Shown: positions 15,764 through 24,578, counted from the first letter of the stretch. The stretch is 64,000 nt of DNA from Saccharothrix sp. (GCF_031180885.1 NZ_JAPSLK010000003.1:201444-265443), one strand, 5' to 3'. Notes: generated from the letters alone by a model not told the origin. Translations and numbers: made by a program.

Positions 15764-16330
15764 TCAGCCTTCGTCCGAACGCCGGTAGCCGTTCTGCCGC
15801 GGGCACACGTGACCGTCGGGGTCCAGCGGCTCCGAGCACAGCGGGCACGGTTTGCGGCCCGCGCGCACCACCCGGTCGGCGCGTTCGGCGAACGCCCGCG
15901 CCTCCAGCGGGCTCAGGAACACCCGCACCGCGTCCGGCCCCTCCTCGGTGTCGTCGAGGACCACCGCCTCGTCGACCTCCTCCTCGGTCATGGCCAGCAG
16001 CTCGATGACCACCGCGCGGGACTCGGCGTCCCAGCCCAGCCCCATCGTGCCGACCTTGAACTCCTCCTCGACCGGCACCGTCAGCGGTTCGGTGTCCCGG
16101 AGGTCCTCGGGCACCGACTCGGGCACGTCCGCCCCGAACCGCCGGTGCACCTCCTCCAGCAGCGAACCGATGCGCTCGGCGAGGACGGCGACCTGTTGCT
16201 TCTCCAGCGCCACGCTCACCAGGCGCGCCTCTTCGGCCGCCTGCAGGTAGAACGTGCGCTCGCCAGGCTGCCCGACGGTCCCGGCTACGAACCGGTCGGG
16301 CTGGCGGAATACGTGGATGACGCGTGCCAT
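15764..16330 (-). CDS. DUF3090 family protein (TIGR03847-type)
   Basis: A 188-residue actinobacterial protein starting MARVIHVFRQPDRFVAGTVG and ending in a four-cysteine zinc ribbon (CPLCSEPLDPDGHVCPRQNG). An acidic central part precedes LSPLEARAFAERADRVVRAG. It is the first gene of the pair with the SCO1664-type gene. On the minus strand TAGGGT lies ten bases before the ATG at 16330, with no Shine-Dalgarno, again like a leaderless start. Function unknown. Confidence 0.87.
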   Translation of the reverse strand: MARVIHVFRQPDRFVAGTVGQPGERTFYLQAAEEARLVSVALEKQQVAVLAERIGSLLEEVHRRFGADVPESVPEDLRDTEPLTVPVEEEFKVGTMGLGWDAESRAVVIELLAMTEEEVDEAVVLDDTEEGPDAVRVFLSPLEARAFAERADRVVRAGRKPCPLCSEPLDPDGHVCPRQNGYRRSDEG

Positions 16331-16447
16331 GACACCAACGACCCTAGGCCACCGAGCCAAGATCGGCAGCCCTCCCCCGGGTTTTCCGTCATCTGTGGAG
16401 TCCGCGGCGCGCCCGATCGGCGCTCACCGGCTCGACCACCACCGCTA

Positions 16448-16453
16448 TAGGGT
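16448..16453 (+). promoter_or_regulatory. TAGGGT box before the S9 peptidase GTG (leaderless promoter)
   Basis: TAGGGT sits seven bases before the GTG at 16461 and fits a TAnnnT -10 element placing transcription start at the start codon. Confidence 0.5.
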
Positions 16454-16460
16454 CGCGGGC

Positions 16461-18386
16461 GTGGTGAAGATCGCACCGTACGGAACGTGGACATCGCCCA
16501 TCGCCGCGGCCGACGCCGCCGCGGCCGGCGGCGGCCTGCACTGGGTGGACCTGCACGCGGGTTCGGCGTGGTGGGCGGAGGGACGACCGGCCGAGGCCGG
16601 CCGGGTGGCGCTGGTGCGCGAAGGGCGGGACCTGCTGCCGCCGCCCTGGAACGTGCGCAACCGCGTCCACGAGTACGGCGGGCGGCCCTGGGTGGTCCTC
16701 GACACCGCCGACGGGACCCGCGTGGCCTTCACCAACTGGGACGACCAGCGCGTCTACCTGTTCGACCCGGACGCCGACCCCGTGGCCCCGGTGCCCATCA
16801 CCGACGCCCCGCAACGCCACCACGGGGTCCGCTACGCCGACCTGACCGCCGGACCCGGCGGCACCGAGGTGTGGTGCGTCCGCGAGACCGTCACCGGCGA
16901 CAAGCGCACCGACATCCACCGCGACCTCGTCGCCATCCCCCTCGACGGCTCCGCACCCCGCGTGCTCGCCGCCAGCCACCACTTCATGACCGGGCCGCGC
17001 CTGTCGCCCGACGGCACCCGGTTCGCCTGGATCGGCTGGGACCACCCCAACATGCCGTGGGACGGCACCGAACTGTGCGTCGCCGACGTCGGCTCGACCG
17101 AGCACCGGGTGGTCGCGGGCGGGCCGGAGGAAGCGGTGTGCCAGGTCGAGTGGGACGGGCCGGACCTGCTCGCCCTCACCGACCCCGACGGCTGGTGGAA
17201 CCTGCACCGCATCAGCCCCGACGGCACCCGCACCCACCTCGCCCCGTGCGCCGAGGAACTCGGCGGCCCCATGTGGCGGCTGGGCAACCGCTGGTTCGCC
17301 ACCCTCGGCGGCGGCCGGCACCTCGTGCTGCGCTCCGGCGCGCTCGCGGTGCTCGACGAGCGGTCCGGCACCGTCACCGACGTCGACAACGACCTGCCCG
17401 TGTGGGGCGCCCACCTGGCCGTGCACGACGGGGTCGTGGTCAGCAGCGCCGCCGGGCCCCGCGAGGAAGCCGCCGTGGTCCGGCTGGACCTGTCCACCGG
17501 CGAGTTGACCCGCCTCACCGAGCCCCCCGCCGCGCTGCCGCCCGCCGACTACCTGCCGGTGCCCGCCGAACGCGTGTTCACCGGCCCCGACGGGCAGGAC
17601 GTGCCCGCCTACGTCTACCCGCCCACCAACCCCGACTACGCCGGCCCCGACGACGAACGCCCGCCGTACGTGGTGCACGTCCACGGCGGCCCCACCGGCC
17701 GCAGCGCGCCCGTCCTCGACGTCGACATCGCCTACTTCACCAGCCGCGGCATCGGCGTCGTCGCGGTCAACTACGGCGGCTCCACCGGCTACGGCCGCGC
17801 CTTCCGCGAACGGCTGCGCGGACAATGGGGCGTCGTGGACGTCAACGACTGCGCCGCCGTCGCCCAGGCCCTGGCCGACGAGGGCACCGCCGACCCCGCC
17901 CGCCTCGGCATCCGCGGCGGCAGCGCCGGCGGCTGGACCTCCGCGGCGTCGATGACCTCGGTCAAGACCTACCGGTGCGGCATGGTCGCCTTCCCGATCC
18001 TCGACCTGCGCGGCTGGACCGGCGACGGCGGCGAGACCCACGACTTCGAGTCCCGCTACGTCGACGGCCTCGTCGGGCCCTGGCCCCAGGCCGCCGACGT
18101 CTACGCCGAACGCTCCCCCTCCCACCGCGTGGACCGGCTCGCCGGACCCGTCCTGCTGCTGCAGGGCCTGGAGGACGAGATCTGCCCGCCCGAGCAGGCC
18201 GACCGGTTCGTCGCCGCCCTGGACGGCACCGGCATCCAGCACGCCTACCTGACCTTCGAGGGCGAGCAGCACGGGTTCCGCAAGGCCGAGTCCATCATCG
18301 CCGCGCTGGAGGCCGAACTGTCCTTCTACGGCCAGGTCTTCGGGTTCACCCCGCCCGACGTCCCCGTCCTGCCCCTGCGCCGGTGA
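16461..18386 (+). CDS. S9-family prolyl oligopeptidase-like serine peptidase
   Basis: A 641-residue cytoplasmic peptidase. The first 380 residues form a WD-like beta-propeller (RLSPDGTRFAWIGWDHPNMP, RISPDGTR); the rest is the alpha/beta-hydrolase domain. The nucleophile Ser488 is in GIRGGSAGGWTS, the Asp is near LLQGLEDEICPPEQ, and the His is in GEQHGFRKAES. The oxyanion region is YVVHVHGGPTGRS. It cleaves short peptides. GTG 16461 or 16464 is the start. Its stop overlaps the start of an S66 carboxypeptidase gene in a GTGA, so the two peptidases are made together. Confidence 0.92.
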   Translation: MVKIAPYGTWTSPIAAADAAAAGGGLHWVDLHAGSAWWAEGRPAEAGRVALVREGRDLLPPPWNVRNRVHEYGGRPWVVLDTADGTRVAFTNWDDQRVYLFDPDADPVAPVPITDAPQRHHGVRYADLTAGPGGTEVWCVRETVTGDKRTDIHRDLVAIPLDGSAPRVLAASHHFMTGPRLSPDGTRFAWIGWDHPNMPWDGTELCVADVGSTEHRVVAGGPEEAVCQVEWDGPDLLALTDPDGWWNLHRISPDGTRTHLAPCAEELGGPMWRLGNRWFATLGGGRHLVLRSGALAVLDERSGTVTDVDNDLPVWGAHLAVHDGVVVSSAAGPREEAAVVRLDLSTGELTRLTEPPAALPPADYLPVPAERVFTGPDGQDVPAYVYPPTNPDYAGPDDERPPYVVHVHGGPTGRSAPVLDVDIAYFTSRGIGVVAVNYGGSTGYGRAFRERLRGQWGVVDVNDCAAVAQALADEGTADPARLGIRGGSAGGWTSAASMTSVKTYRCGMVAFPILDLRGWTGDGGETHDFESRYVDGLVGPWPQAADVYAERSPSHRVDRLAGPVLLLQGLEDEICPPEQADRFVAALDGTGIQHAYLTFEGEQHGFRKAESIIAALEAELSFYGQVFGFTPPDVPVLPLRR

Positions 18387-19390
18387 CCCGACGAGAAGGC
18401 CCCGTGCCCGCCCCGGCGGGCACGGCCCGGCCCACCACCGCACACGCCGCCCAACCGCCGGGCGAACGCGCCCTGCGCCTGGTCCACTCCGCCCCCGCCG
18501 CAGGGCCCGCCCACCCCGAACAGCGCGGCCGGCCCGGCGACGGCCTGTTGCGCGCCGGCGACCGGGTCGCGCTCGTCGCACCCGCCGGACCCGTCGCACC
18601 CGGGATGCTGCGCGCCGGCACCGCCTGGCTGGAGGCGTGGGGCCTGGAAGTCGTGCACGGCAAGCACGTCAGCGACACCCACCCGACCCTGCCCCACCTC
18701 GGCGGCACCGACGCCGACCGCGCCGCCGACCTCACCGAGGCCCTCACCGACCCCGCCACCACCGCCGTCTTCTGCGCCCGCGGCGGCTACGGCTGCCAAC
18801 GCGTCCTGGACCTCGTCGACTGGACCGCCGTCGAACACGCCGAACCCAAGGCGTTCATCGGCTCCAGCGACACCACCGTCCTGCACGACCGCCTCAACCG
18901 CCTCGGCCGCCGCACCTGGTTCGGCCCCATGCCCGCCACCCCCGCCTTCGTCCACGACGGCGCCGCCCGCGACCACCTGCGCCGCGCCCTGTTCACCGGC
19001 GACCCCGGCCCCTACCGCGGCACCGCCCTCGTCCCCGGAACCGCCACCGGCCCCTCCACCGGCGGCACCCTCACCCTCCTGGACACCCCACCACCACCCG
19101 GCGCGATCGTGTGGCTCGAAGACGTCGACGAAGCCCCCTACCGCCTCGACCGGACCCTCACCGCCCTGCTGCGCCGCGGCTGGTTCAACGACGTCGCCGG
19201 CCTCGTCCTGGGCTCCTTCACCGGCTGCGGCGACCACGCCGACGTCCATGCCGTCCTGCACGACCGCCTGGCCGGCCTGGGCATCCCGATCGTCGCCGAC
19301 GTCCCCTTCGGCCACTGCGCCGCCCAACGCACCATCCCGTTGGGCACCACAGTCCACCTAGACCAAGCCACCGTCACGATCGCCGGCTAG
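18383..19390 (+). CDS. S66-family LD-carboxypeptidase-like protein
   Basis: A 335-residue protein of the S66 family (LD-carboxypeptidase, microcin C self-immunity MccF). The nucleophile Ser is in FIGSSDTTVLHDRLN (usually GYSD), the Glu in VWLEDVDEAPYRLDR, and the His near VPFGHCAAQRTIPLG. The first 55 residues are Ala/Pro-rich and not part of the fold. Such enzymes trim L,D-tetrapeptides in peptidoglycan recycling, or cleave aminoacyl-nucleotide toxins. The GTG at 18383 overlaps the S9 stop. Without a signal peptide it acts in the cytoplasm. Confidence 0.88.
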   Translation: MTRREGPVPAPAGTARPTTAHAAQPPGERALRLVHSAPAAGPAHPEQRGRPGDGLLRAGDRVALVAPAGPVAPGMLRAGTAWLEAWGLEVVHGKHVSDTHPTLPHLGGTDADRAADLTEALTDPATTAVFCARGGYGCQRVLDLVDWTAVEHAEPKAFIGSSDTTVLHDRLNRLGRRTWFGPMPATPAFVHDGAARDHLRRALFTGDPGPYRGTALVPGTATGPSTGGTLTLLDTPPPPGAIVWLEDVDEAPYRLDRTLTALLRRGWFNDVAGLVLGSFTGCGDHADVHAVLHDRLAGLGIPIVADVPFGHCAAQRTIPLGTTVHLDQATVTIAG

Positions 19391-19432
19391 CCGCCCCGCC
19401 CGACGCGGCTCGGCACCCGGTGGGCAGAACAA

Positions 19433-19819
19433 CTAGCGGATGCGCTCCAAACTCCGAGCCGCCTCCACCAACTCCTCCGCCAACCGCCGCAACTCCGCCC
19501 GCCCCGCACCGTCCGACGCCGCCGTCGCCACGTCCTCCGCCGCGCACCGCACCTGGAACAGCCGGTCCTGCAGATCCGCCAGCTCACCCGAGGACAGCAC
19601 CACCGCGTCCTCCGGCAACCCGCCCCGCTGCACCGCCGCCCGACGCTCGTACGCCCGCTGCCGGCACGGCTGCGCGCAGTACCGCCGCGGCCGGCCGATC
19701 CGACCGCTGTCGGGCAGACGACGACCACACCAGGCGCAGTGCCTGGCCTCCTCCCGGCGCGGCGCCACAGCCTCCCCGGTCACCAGCTCCATGACGCGCG
19801 ACCGTATCCGGCTACCCAC
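19433..19819 (-). CDS. Zinc-ribbon/coiled-coil protein of unknown function
   Basis: A 128-residue protein. The N-terminal part has a ribbon with CAWCGRRLPDSGRIGRPRRY followed by CAQPCRQRAYERR, that is CxxC and CxxxC. The second half (LADLQDRLFQVRCAAEDVAT, ELRRLAEELVEAARSLERIR) is predicted coiled coil. Similar short proteins occur widely in actinobacteria and may bind nucleic acid. The GTG at 19819 gives the length quoted; the ATG at 19792 (MELVTGEAV) is a good alternative. It is divergent from the glycerophosphodiesterase gene, 42 bases away. Confidence 0.65.
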   Translation of the reverse strand: MGSRIRSRVMELVTGEAVAPRREEARHCAWCGRRLPDSGRIGRPRRYCAQPCRQRAYERRAAVQRGGLPEDAVVLSSGELADLQDRLFQVRCAAEDVATAASDGAGRAELRRLAEELVEAARSLERIR

Positions 19820-19861
19820 CGGTCACCCCCACGCCACGCCGCCAAGGCAGACTCTCCCGCT

Positions 19862-20638
19862 GTGACCACGAACCACCCCTACCTCTCCGGACCCCACCCC
19901 AGGGCCTTCGCCCACCGCGGCTGGCACCTCGACGACCTCACGGGCATGGAGAACTCCCTGGCCGCGTTCCGCCGCGCCGCCGACGAAGGCTTCCACTACC
20001 TGGAGACCGACGTGCACGCCACCTCCGACGGGGTGGTCGTGGTCCACCACGACGACGTCCTCGACCGCACCACCGACGCCACCGGCCCCGTCGCCACCCA
20101 ACCCTGGTCCACGGTCAAAAAAGCCAACGTCGGCGGACGCGAACCCATCACCCGCCTCGAAGACCTCCTCGAAGAACTCCCCGACGCCAAGCTCAACATC
20201 GACGTCAAATCCGACCAGGCCGTCGACCCCGTCATCACCCTCCTGCGCCGCACCAACGCGCTGCACCGCGTCTGCCTCGCCTCCTTCAGCGAAAAACGCC
20301 TCGCCCGCCTGCGCCGCCTCGCCGGCCCCGACCTCATGACCAGCATGGGACCCCGCTCCGCCGGCGCCCTGTGGGCCGCGGGCCGCATCCCCCTCATCGG
20401 CCTGCCCGTCGCCGGGCTCATCGCCCAGGTCCCCGCCACCCAGGGCCGCCTCACCGTCGTCGACCACCGCTTCGTCCGCGCCGCCCACCGCCGCGCGCTC
20501 GAAGTCCACGTCTGGACCATCGACGACGAAACCGACATGACCCGCCTGCTCGACATGGGCGTCGACGGCCTGGTCACCGACCGCCCCGACCGGCTCCGCG
20601 ACGTCCTCAAGACCCGCGACCAGTGGCCCGCCCGCTGA
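19862..20638 (+). CDS. Glycerophosphodiester phosphodiesterase
   Basis: A 258-residue GDPD of the cytoplasmic type. It has the catalytic HRGW at FAHRGWHLDDLTGMENSLAA, the metal ligands in YLETDVHATSDGVVVVHHDD, the LNIDVKS strand and the C-terminal VHVWTIDDETDM and GVDGLVTDRPD motifs. It hydrolyses glycerophosphodiesters to glycerol 3-phosphate and an alcohol. There is no signal peptide. GTG 19862 follows the TIM-barrel start of the family. The adjacent UMF1 transporter gene is co-directional, 64 bases downstream with its own promoter-like box. Confidence 0.92.
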   Translation: MTTNHPYLSGPHPRAFAHRGWHLDDLTGMENSLAAFRRAADEGFHYLETDVHATSDGVVVVHHDDVLDRTTDATGPVATQPWSTVKKANVGGREPITRLEDLLEELPDAKLNIDVKSDQAVDPVITLLRRTNALHRVCLASFSEKRLARLRRLAGPDLMTSMGPRSAGALWAAGRIPLIGLPVAGLIAQVPATQGRLTVVDHRFVRAAHRRALEVHVWTIDDETDMTRLLDMGVDGLVTDRPDRLRDVLKTRDQWPAR

Positions 20639-20688
20639 AGTTCACAACAGGTTGGGACGTGATCACCACAACCGGCCGACCGGGGAAG

Positions 20689-20694
20689 TACAGT
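20689..20694 (+). promoter_or_regulatory. TACAGT box before the UMF1 permease ATG (leaderless promoter)
   Basis: TACAGT eight bases upstream of the ATG at 20703 matches TAnnnT with the start site at or next to the start codon. There is no ribosome-binding site in the C-rich gap. Confidence 0.5.
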
Positions 20695-20702
20695 CCGCCC
20701 CC

Positions 20703-22100
20703 ATGAGCGTGGCCGACACCCCAGCACCCGCGATCGACCGCAAACGGGAACAACGCGGATGGGTCTGGTACGACTGGGCGAACCAGGTCTTCACGACCTC
20801 CGTGATCACGGTGTTCCTCTCCGGCTACCTCACGGCCGTGGCCAAGCAGGCCGCCCGCGAGGACACCGCCCGCAACGGCCCCGACGCCTGCGCCACCAGC
20901 TCGCTGCAGCAGTGCGACATCTCCGCCTTCGGCGCCCACTTCCCCGCCGGCTCCCTGTGGGGCTTCCTGCTCTCGGTCGCCACCGTCGTCCAGGTCGTCG
21001 TCCTGCCGATCATGGGCGCCATCGCCGACCGCACCCAGAACAAGCGCGCCATGCTCGGCGGCCTCGCCTTCACCGGCGCCACCGCCACCGCCGCACTCGC
21101 CTTCGTCGCCGGCAGCAACTGGCAGCTCGGCGTCGTCCTGTTCATCATCGCCAACATCTGCTACGGCGCCTCGATCGTCGTCTACTACGCCTTCCTGCCC
21201 GAGATCGCCACCCCCGACGAACGCGACGCCGTCTCCAGCCGCGGCTGGGCCTTCGGCTACCTCGGCGGCGGCCTCGCCCTCGCCGTCCACCTCGGACTGT
21301 TCCTCGGCCACGACGCACTCGGCCTGTCCGAAGCCGCCGCCGTCCGCGTCGCCTTCGTCCTCTCCGGCATCTGGTGGGCCGCGTTCACCTTCATCCCGCT
21401 GGCCCGCCTCAAGCGCCACCAGCAACCCCACGGCGGCGAATCCGGCGCCTCTGTCATCACCGCCGGGTTCAAGGAACTCCGCCAGACCCTCCGCCTGGCC
21501 CTCGGGTTCCCGCTCACCCTCGCGTTCCTGGGCACCTACCTCATCTACACCGACGGCATCGCCACCGTCGCCAACGTCTCCGCCCAGTACGGCCGCGAAG
21601 AGCTCAAGCTCGACGAGACCGTCCTGATCGCCACCATCCTCATCGTCCAGTTCGTCGCCTTCGGCGGCGCCATGCTGCACGGCTGGATGGCCAAGCGCTG
21701 GGGCGCCAAGCGCACCATCATGATCAGCCTCGTGGTGTGGATCGTCGTCCTCGCCGCCGCCTACTTCGTCCAGCAGGGCCAGCAGACCCAGTTCTACGCG
21801 CTCGCGGTGGGCATCGGCATCGTGCTCGGCGGCACCAACGCCCTGTCCCGCTCCCTGTTCTCCCAGATGATCCCGCCCGGCCGGGAAGCACAGTACTTCT
21901 CCCTCTACGAGGTCGGCGAACGCTCCACCTCGTGGCTGGGCCCGCTGGTGTTCGCCGGCGTCGGCCAGGCCACCGGCTCGTTCCGGCTCGCGATCATCAG
22001 CCTGGTGATCTTCTTCGTCATCGGCTTCGTCCTGATGATCTTCGTCCCGGTCCGCAAGGCCATCACCGCGTCGGGGAACCCGCTGCCCGCCAAGGTCTGA
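20703..22100 (+). CDS. MFS transporter, UMF1 (Atg22-like) family
   Basis: A 465-residue permease with about twelve transmembrane helices. The family signatures are GWVWYDWANQVFTTSVITVF at the N terminus and DRTQNKRAMLGG in the loop after helix 3, with YEVGERSTSWLGPLVFAGVG in the second half. The related yeast Atg22 exports amino acids from the vacuole; bacterial substrates are not established. Transcribed from its own TACAGT box after the glycerophosphodiesterase gene. Its last 38 bases overlap the convergent membrane gene. Confidence 0.9.
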   Translation: MSVADTPAPAIDRKREQRGWVWYDWANQVFTTSVITVFLSGYLTAVAKQAAREDTARNGPDACATSSLQQCDISAFGAHFPAGSLWGFLLSVATVVQVVVLPIMGAIADRTQNKRAMLGGLAFTGATATAALAFVAGSNWQLGVVLFIIANICYGASIVVYYAFLPEIATPDERDAVSSRGWAFGYLGGGLALAVHLGLFLGHDALGLSEAAAVRVAFVLSGIWWAAFTFIPLARLKRHQQPHGGESGASVITAGFKELRQTLRLALGFPLTLAFLGTYLIYTDGIATVANVSAQYGREELKLDETVLIATILIVQFVAFGGAMLHGWMAKRWGAKRTIMISLVVWIVVLAAAYFVQQGQQTQFYALAVGIGIVLGGTNALSRSLFSQMIPPGREAQYFSLYEVGERSTSWLGPLVFAGVGQATGSFRLAIISLVIFFVIGFVLMIFVPVRKAITASGNPLPAKV

Positions 22101-22791
22101 CCACGACCACCACACCCGTGGTGATCACCGCCGCCACCCCGAACGCCACCGGCGACAACGGCACCGCCAACCCCCACACCGCACCCAGCCCGAGCCCCGC
22201 CACCACCGTCGCCCACCACCGCGCCCGTGGTACCGGCGGGGCCTCCCGGTGCCACCCCAACACCAACGCCACCAGCGTCACCCACGACAACACCACCGGC
22301 ACCAACGCCCAGGGCTCCTGCGCCACCAACCCCCCGTGCACGGCCAACACCCCCACCGCGGCCTTCACCGCCGCCCACTGCCGCCACGCCACCCCCGCGA
22401 CCGCCACCGCGACCAACGCGTCGAACCACCACACCCACACCCCGCCGAACCGCGCCACCGACCCCAACCCCTGCCCGGCCGACACCACGTGCCCCAGCAG
22501 CCCCGCCAACGCCACCACCCGCGCGAGGACCCCGGCCCGCCGCACCGGCCCGAACCGCACCCGGACGGCGAGGTCCACCGTCGCCCACGCCTCACCCCAC
22601 CCCGGCCACCCGTGCTCCAGGTCCAGATCGGCGTCCACCCCGTCGGCGCGCTCGGCCAGGAAGATCCCGACCATCTCCTCCTCCCGCTCCGCCCGGTACC
22701 AGGCGGGCAACACCCGCAACAGCCGCCGGTAACGACGCTCCAGGTTCGAACCGCGCTCCACGTCCGAACCCGGCCCGATCCCCGCGTTCAC
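22063..22791 (-). CDS. Membrane protein encoded with a PadR regulator
   Basis: A 242-residue protein. A soluble N-terminal part (LERRYRRLLRVLPAWYRAER followed by EEEMVGIFL) resembles the start of actinobacterial proteins that follow PadR genes and carry a permease-like membrane region. About five transmembrane segments follow, for example AGVLARVVALAGLLGHVVSA, FDALVAVAVAGVAW, WALVPVVLSWVTLVALVLGW. Its GTG at 22791 overlaps the PadR stop in GTGA, so the repressor and the membrane protein are co-translated. The membrane protein is probably the PadR target. Function unknown. Confidence 0.7.
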   Translation of the reverse strand: MNAGIGPGSDVERGSNLERRYRRLLRVLPAWYRAEREEEMVGIFLAERADGVDADLDLEHGWPGWGEAWATVDLAVRVRFGPVRRAGVLARVVALAGLLGHVVSAGQGLGSVARFGGVWVWWFDALVAVAVAGVAWRQWAAVKAAVGVLAVHGGLVAQEPWALVPVVLSWVTLVALVLGWHREAPPVPRARWWATVVAGLGLGAVWGLAVPLSPVAFGVAAVITTGVVVVVRPWRAAGSPTR

Positions 22792-23102
22792 CGCGCCTCC
22801 CTCGCCCGCAGCACGGCCGACGCCGCCCGCACGTTCGCCGACAACCGCGCGACCTCCGCGCTCAACGCCCGCACCCCCGCGTCGGTCAACCGGTAGTAGC
22901 GCCGCAACCGACCCTGGTGCACCTCCTCGCGGTCCCGCTCCGCCAACCCCTCGGCGACCAGCCGGTCCAACACCCCGTACAGCGTCCCGACCCGCAACCG
23001 GGTCCGCCCCTCCGACAGCGTCTCCACCGCCTGCACGATCGCGTACCCGTGCATCGGCTCCTCCGCCAACGCGGTGAGCACCAGGAACGCCTGCTCCGAC
23101 AT
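22788..23102 (-). CDS. PadR-family transcriptional regulator
   Basis: A 104-residue winged-helix repressor: MSEQAFLVLTALAEEPMHGY is the N-terminal helix and start of the HTH, RVGTLYGVLDRLVAEGLAER the recognition helix, and RRYYRLTDAGVRALSAEV the wing and dimerisation helix. The ATG at 23102 is preferred over a GTG at 23111. Directly upstream, 23118-23143 is a long palindrome that is the likely autoregulatory operator. It heads a two-gene operon with the membrane protein. Confidence 0.9.
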   Translation of the reverse strand: MSEQAFLVLTALAEEPMHGYAIVQAVETLSEGRTRLRVGTLYGVLDRLVAEGLAERDREEVHQGRLRRYYRLTDAGVRALSAEVARLSANVRAASAVLRAREAR

Positions 23103-23117
23103 ACCTCTCACACCGCA

Positions 23118-23143
23118 GGTTATATCGCAAAGCGGTATATACC
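23118..23143. promoter_or_regulatory. Imperfect palindrome upstream of padR (probable operator)
   Basis: GGTTATATCGC and GCGGTATATACC flank AAA and are nearly complementary, with ATATCGC/GCGGTATAT as the core. Position 16-41 bases before the PadR start and strong AT content compared with its surroundings fit an autorepression site overlapping the promoter. Confidence 0.6.
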
Positions 23144-23268
23144 CGCCAGAGGCACATCCTGCTTCCGGTGCGGGTGGTGCGGCGCCCCGCGCTCATCGGT
23201 AGAACCGCACCACCTCGGGAATCATACTTTTGGGTGACACTGAAGCTATTGACAGCACCAACCCTGCT

Positions 23269-23784
23269 TTACTGGCAGCGCGCCGCCGTGACACCCCAGT
23301 AGATGAACGACTGCGACGTCGTCTTCGTCGACCAGTACCGCCACGTCACCGACAGGAACGACCGCGACCCCACCAACGTGTAGGTCGTGTTGCCACTGCT
23401 GAACGACGCCGTCCCGCACCGCAGGTCGAACTCCGACAACGTGTCCGCGGACGTCCGAGTCAGGTCGACCTCCGCCACCGCGTTGCCCTCCCCGTCACAC
23501 CGCACCGCGTACGCGTGCGAGTAGGTCGCGAACGCGGCCCCCTCCCCCTTGTACGTCACGTGCCACGTCCGGAACGACGTCGTCAACGTCGCCGTCGACG
23601 ACCCCACGTAGCTGTGGAAGTACGTCCCCACCGGCACGTAGTACTCCCCGTTCCACGCCCACTTGTAGGTCTTGAACGTCTCGGTCTGGTTGCACGCCGG
23701 CACCGGCACCGCCGACGCCGGCGTCACCACCGCCAACGACGTGATCAGGCACAACACCAACAACGACAGGGCTTTGCGCACCAT
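23269..23784 (-). CDS. Secreted protein of unknown function with four cysteines
   Basis: A 171-residue protein with a clear Sec signal peptide (MVRKALSLLVLCLITSLAVV ending TPASA) and cleavage after ASA. The mature part is beta-rich, with many Thr/Ser/Tyr/Trp and four Cys (ACNQ, VRCDG, LRCGT, ARCQ) that probably form two disulfides. The start is fixed by AAGGAGG six bases before the ATG at 23784. I recognise no family. It faces the thymidine kinase gene divergently; its own promoter should lie within 23785-23861. Confidence 0.8.
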   Translation of the reverse strand: MVRKALSLLVLCLITSLAVVTPASAVPVPACNQTETFKTYKWAWNGEYYVPVGTYFHSYVGSSTATLTTSFRTWHVTYKGEGAAFATYSHAYAVRCDGEGNAVAEVDLTRTSADTLSEFDLRCGTASFSSGNTTYTLVGSRSFLSVTWRYWSTKTTSQSFIYWGVTAARCQ

Positions 23785-23847
23785 CGCCAACCTCCTTGTG
23801 CGACAACGGATGACAGGAGGAGCGATCAGCCGGCGCGGTGATACCAC

Positions 23848-23853
23848 TAAGGT
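23848..23853 (+). promoter_or_regulatory. TAAGGT box before the thymidine kinase GTG (leaderless promoter)
   Basis: TAAGGT ends eight bases before the GTG at 23862 and matches TAnnnT. No Shine-Dalgarno is present, so a leaderless transcript is likely. Confidence 0.45.
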
Positions 23854-23861
23854 GGCCCGCC

Positions 23862-24578
23862 GTGGAGCCGACCAACCCCAGCACAGACCCCACCGACGCC
23901 CTGTCCTCGGTGCCCGCCGCCGGCGCCCGCCGCGGCGTCACCCCCACCGGCAGGCTCCGGTTCTTCTTCGGCCCCATGGACTGCGGCAAGTCCACCCTCG
24001 CCCTGCAGATCGACCACAACCAGGCCCGCCAGGGCCGCAGCGGCCTCCTCCTGGTCCGCCACGACCGCTCCGGCACCCCCAGCATCACCAGCCGCATGGG
24101 CCTGGCCCGCCGCGCCATCGAGGTCCACGAGGACATGGACCTGTGCGCGCTCGTGCGCACCCACTGGTCCCGGGGCACCCGCGTCGACTACCTGATCGTC
24201 GACGAAGCCCAGTTCCTCCACCCCGCCCAGGTCGACCAACTCGCCGAACTCGCCGACGACGCCCAGCTCGACGTCTACTGCTTCGGCCTGGCCACCGACT
24301 TCCGCAGCACCCTGTTCCCCGGCTCCGCCCGCCTGTTCGAACTGGCCGACGAACTCAACGCCATCCAGGTCGAGGTCCTGTGCTGGTGCGGCCACCCCGG
24401 CCGCTTCAACGCCCGCGTCCACGACGGCGACGTCGTCCGGGCCGGCGACACCGTCCTCGTCGCCGACACCGCGGCCACCACCGAGGAAGTCCGCTACCAG
24501 GTCCTGTGCCGCCGCCACTACCGCACCGGCGACCTCGGCCCCACCGCCGTCGACAGCCGCCAACTCAGCCTCACCTGA
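23862..24578 (+). CDS. tdk: Thymidine kinase
   Basis: A 238-residue type II thymidine kinase of nucleotide salvage, phosphorylating thymidine to dTMP with ATP. The P-loop is RFFFGPMDCGKSTLALQIDH, with Cys where Ser is usual. Walker B is VDYLIVDEAQFLHPAQVDQL with the catalytic Glu, and the lasso region is CFGLATDFRSTLFPGSARLF. Zinc is held by CWCGHPGRFNARV and the Cys near YQVLCRRHY; one ligand is a His rather than Cys. A 30-residue disordered extension precedes the fold. A NUDIX gene follows 38 bases later on the same strand. Confidence 0.92.
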   Translation: MEPTNPSTDPTDALSSVPAAGARRGVTPTGRLRFFFGPMDCGKSTLALQIDHNQARQGRSGLLLVRHDRSGTPSITSRMGLARRAIEVHEDMDLCALVRTHWSRGTRVDYLIVDEAQFLHPAQVDQLAELADDAQLDVYCFGLATDFRSTLFPGSARLFELADELNAIQVEVLCWCGHPGRFNARVHDGDVVRAGDTVLVADTAATTEEVRYQVLCRRHYRTGDLGPTAVDSRQLSLT

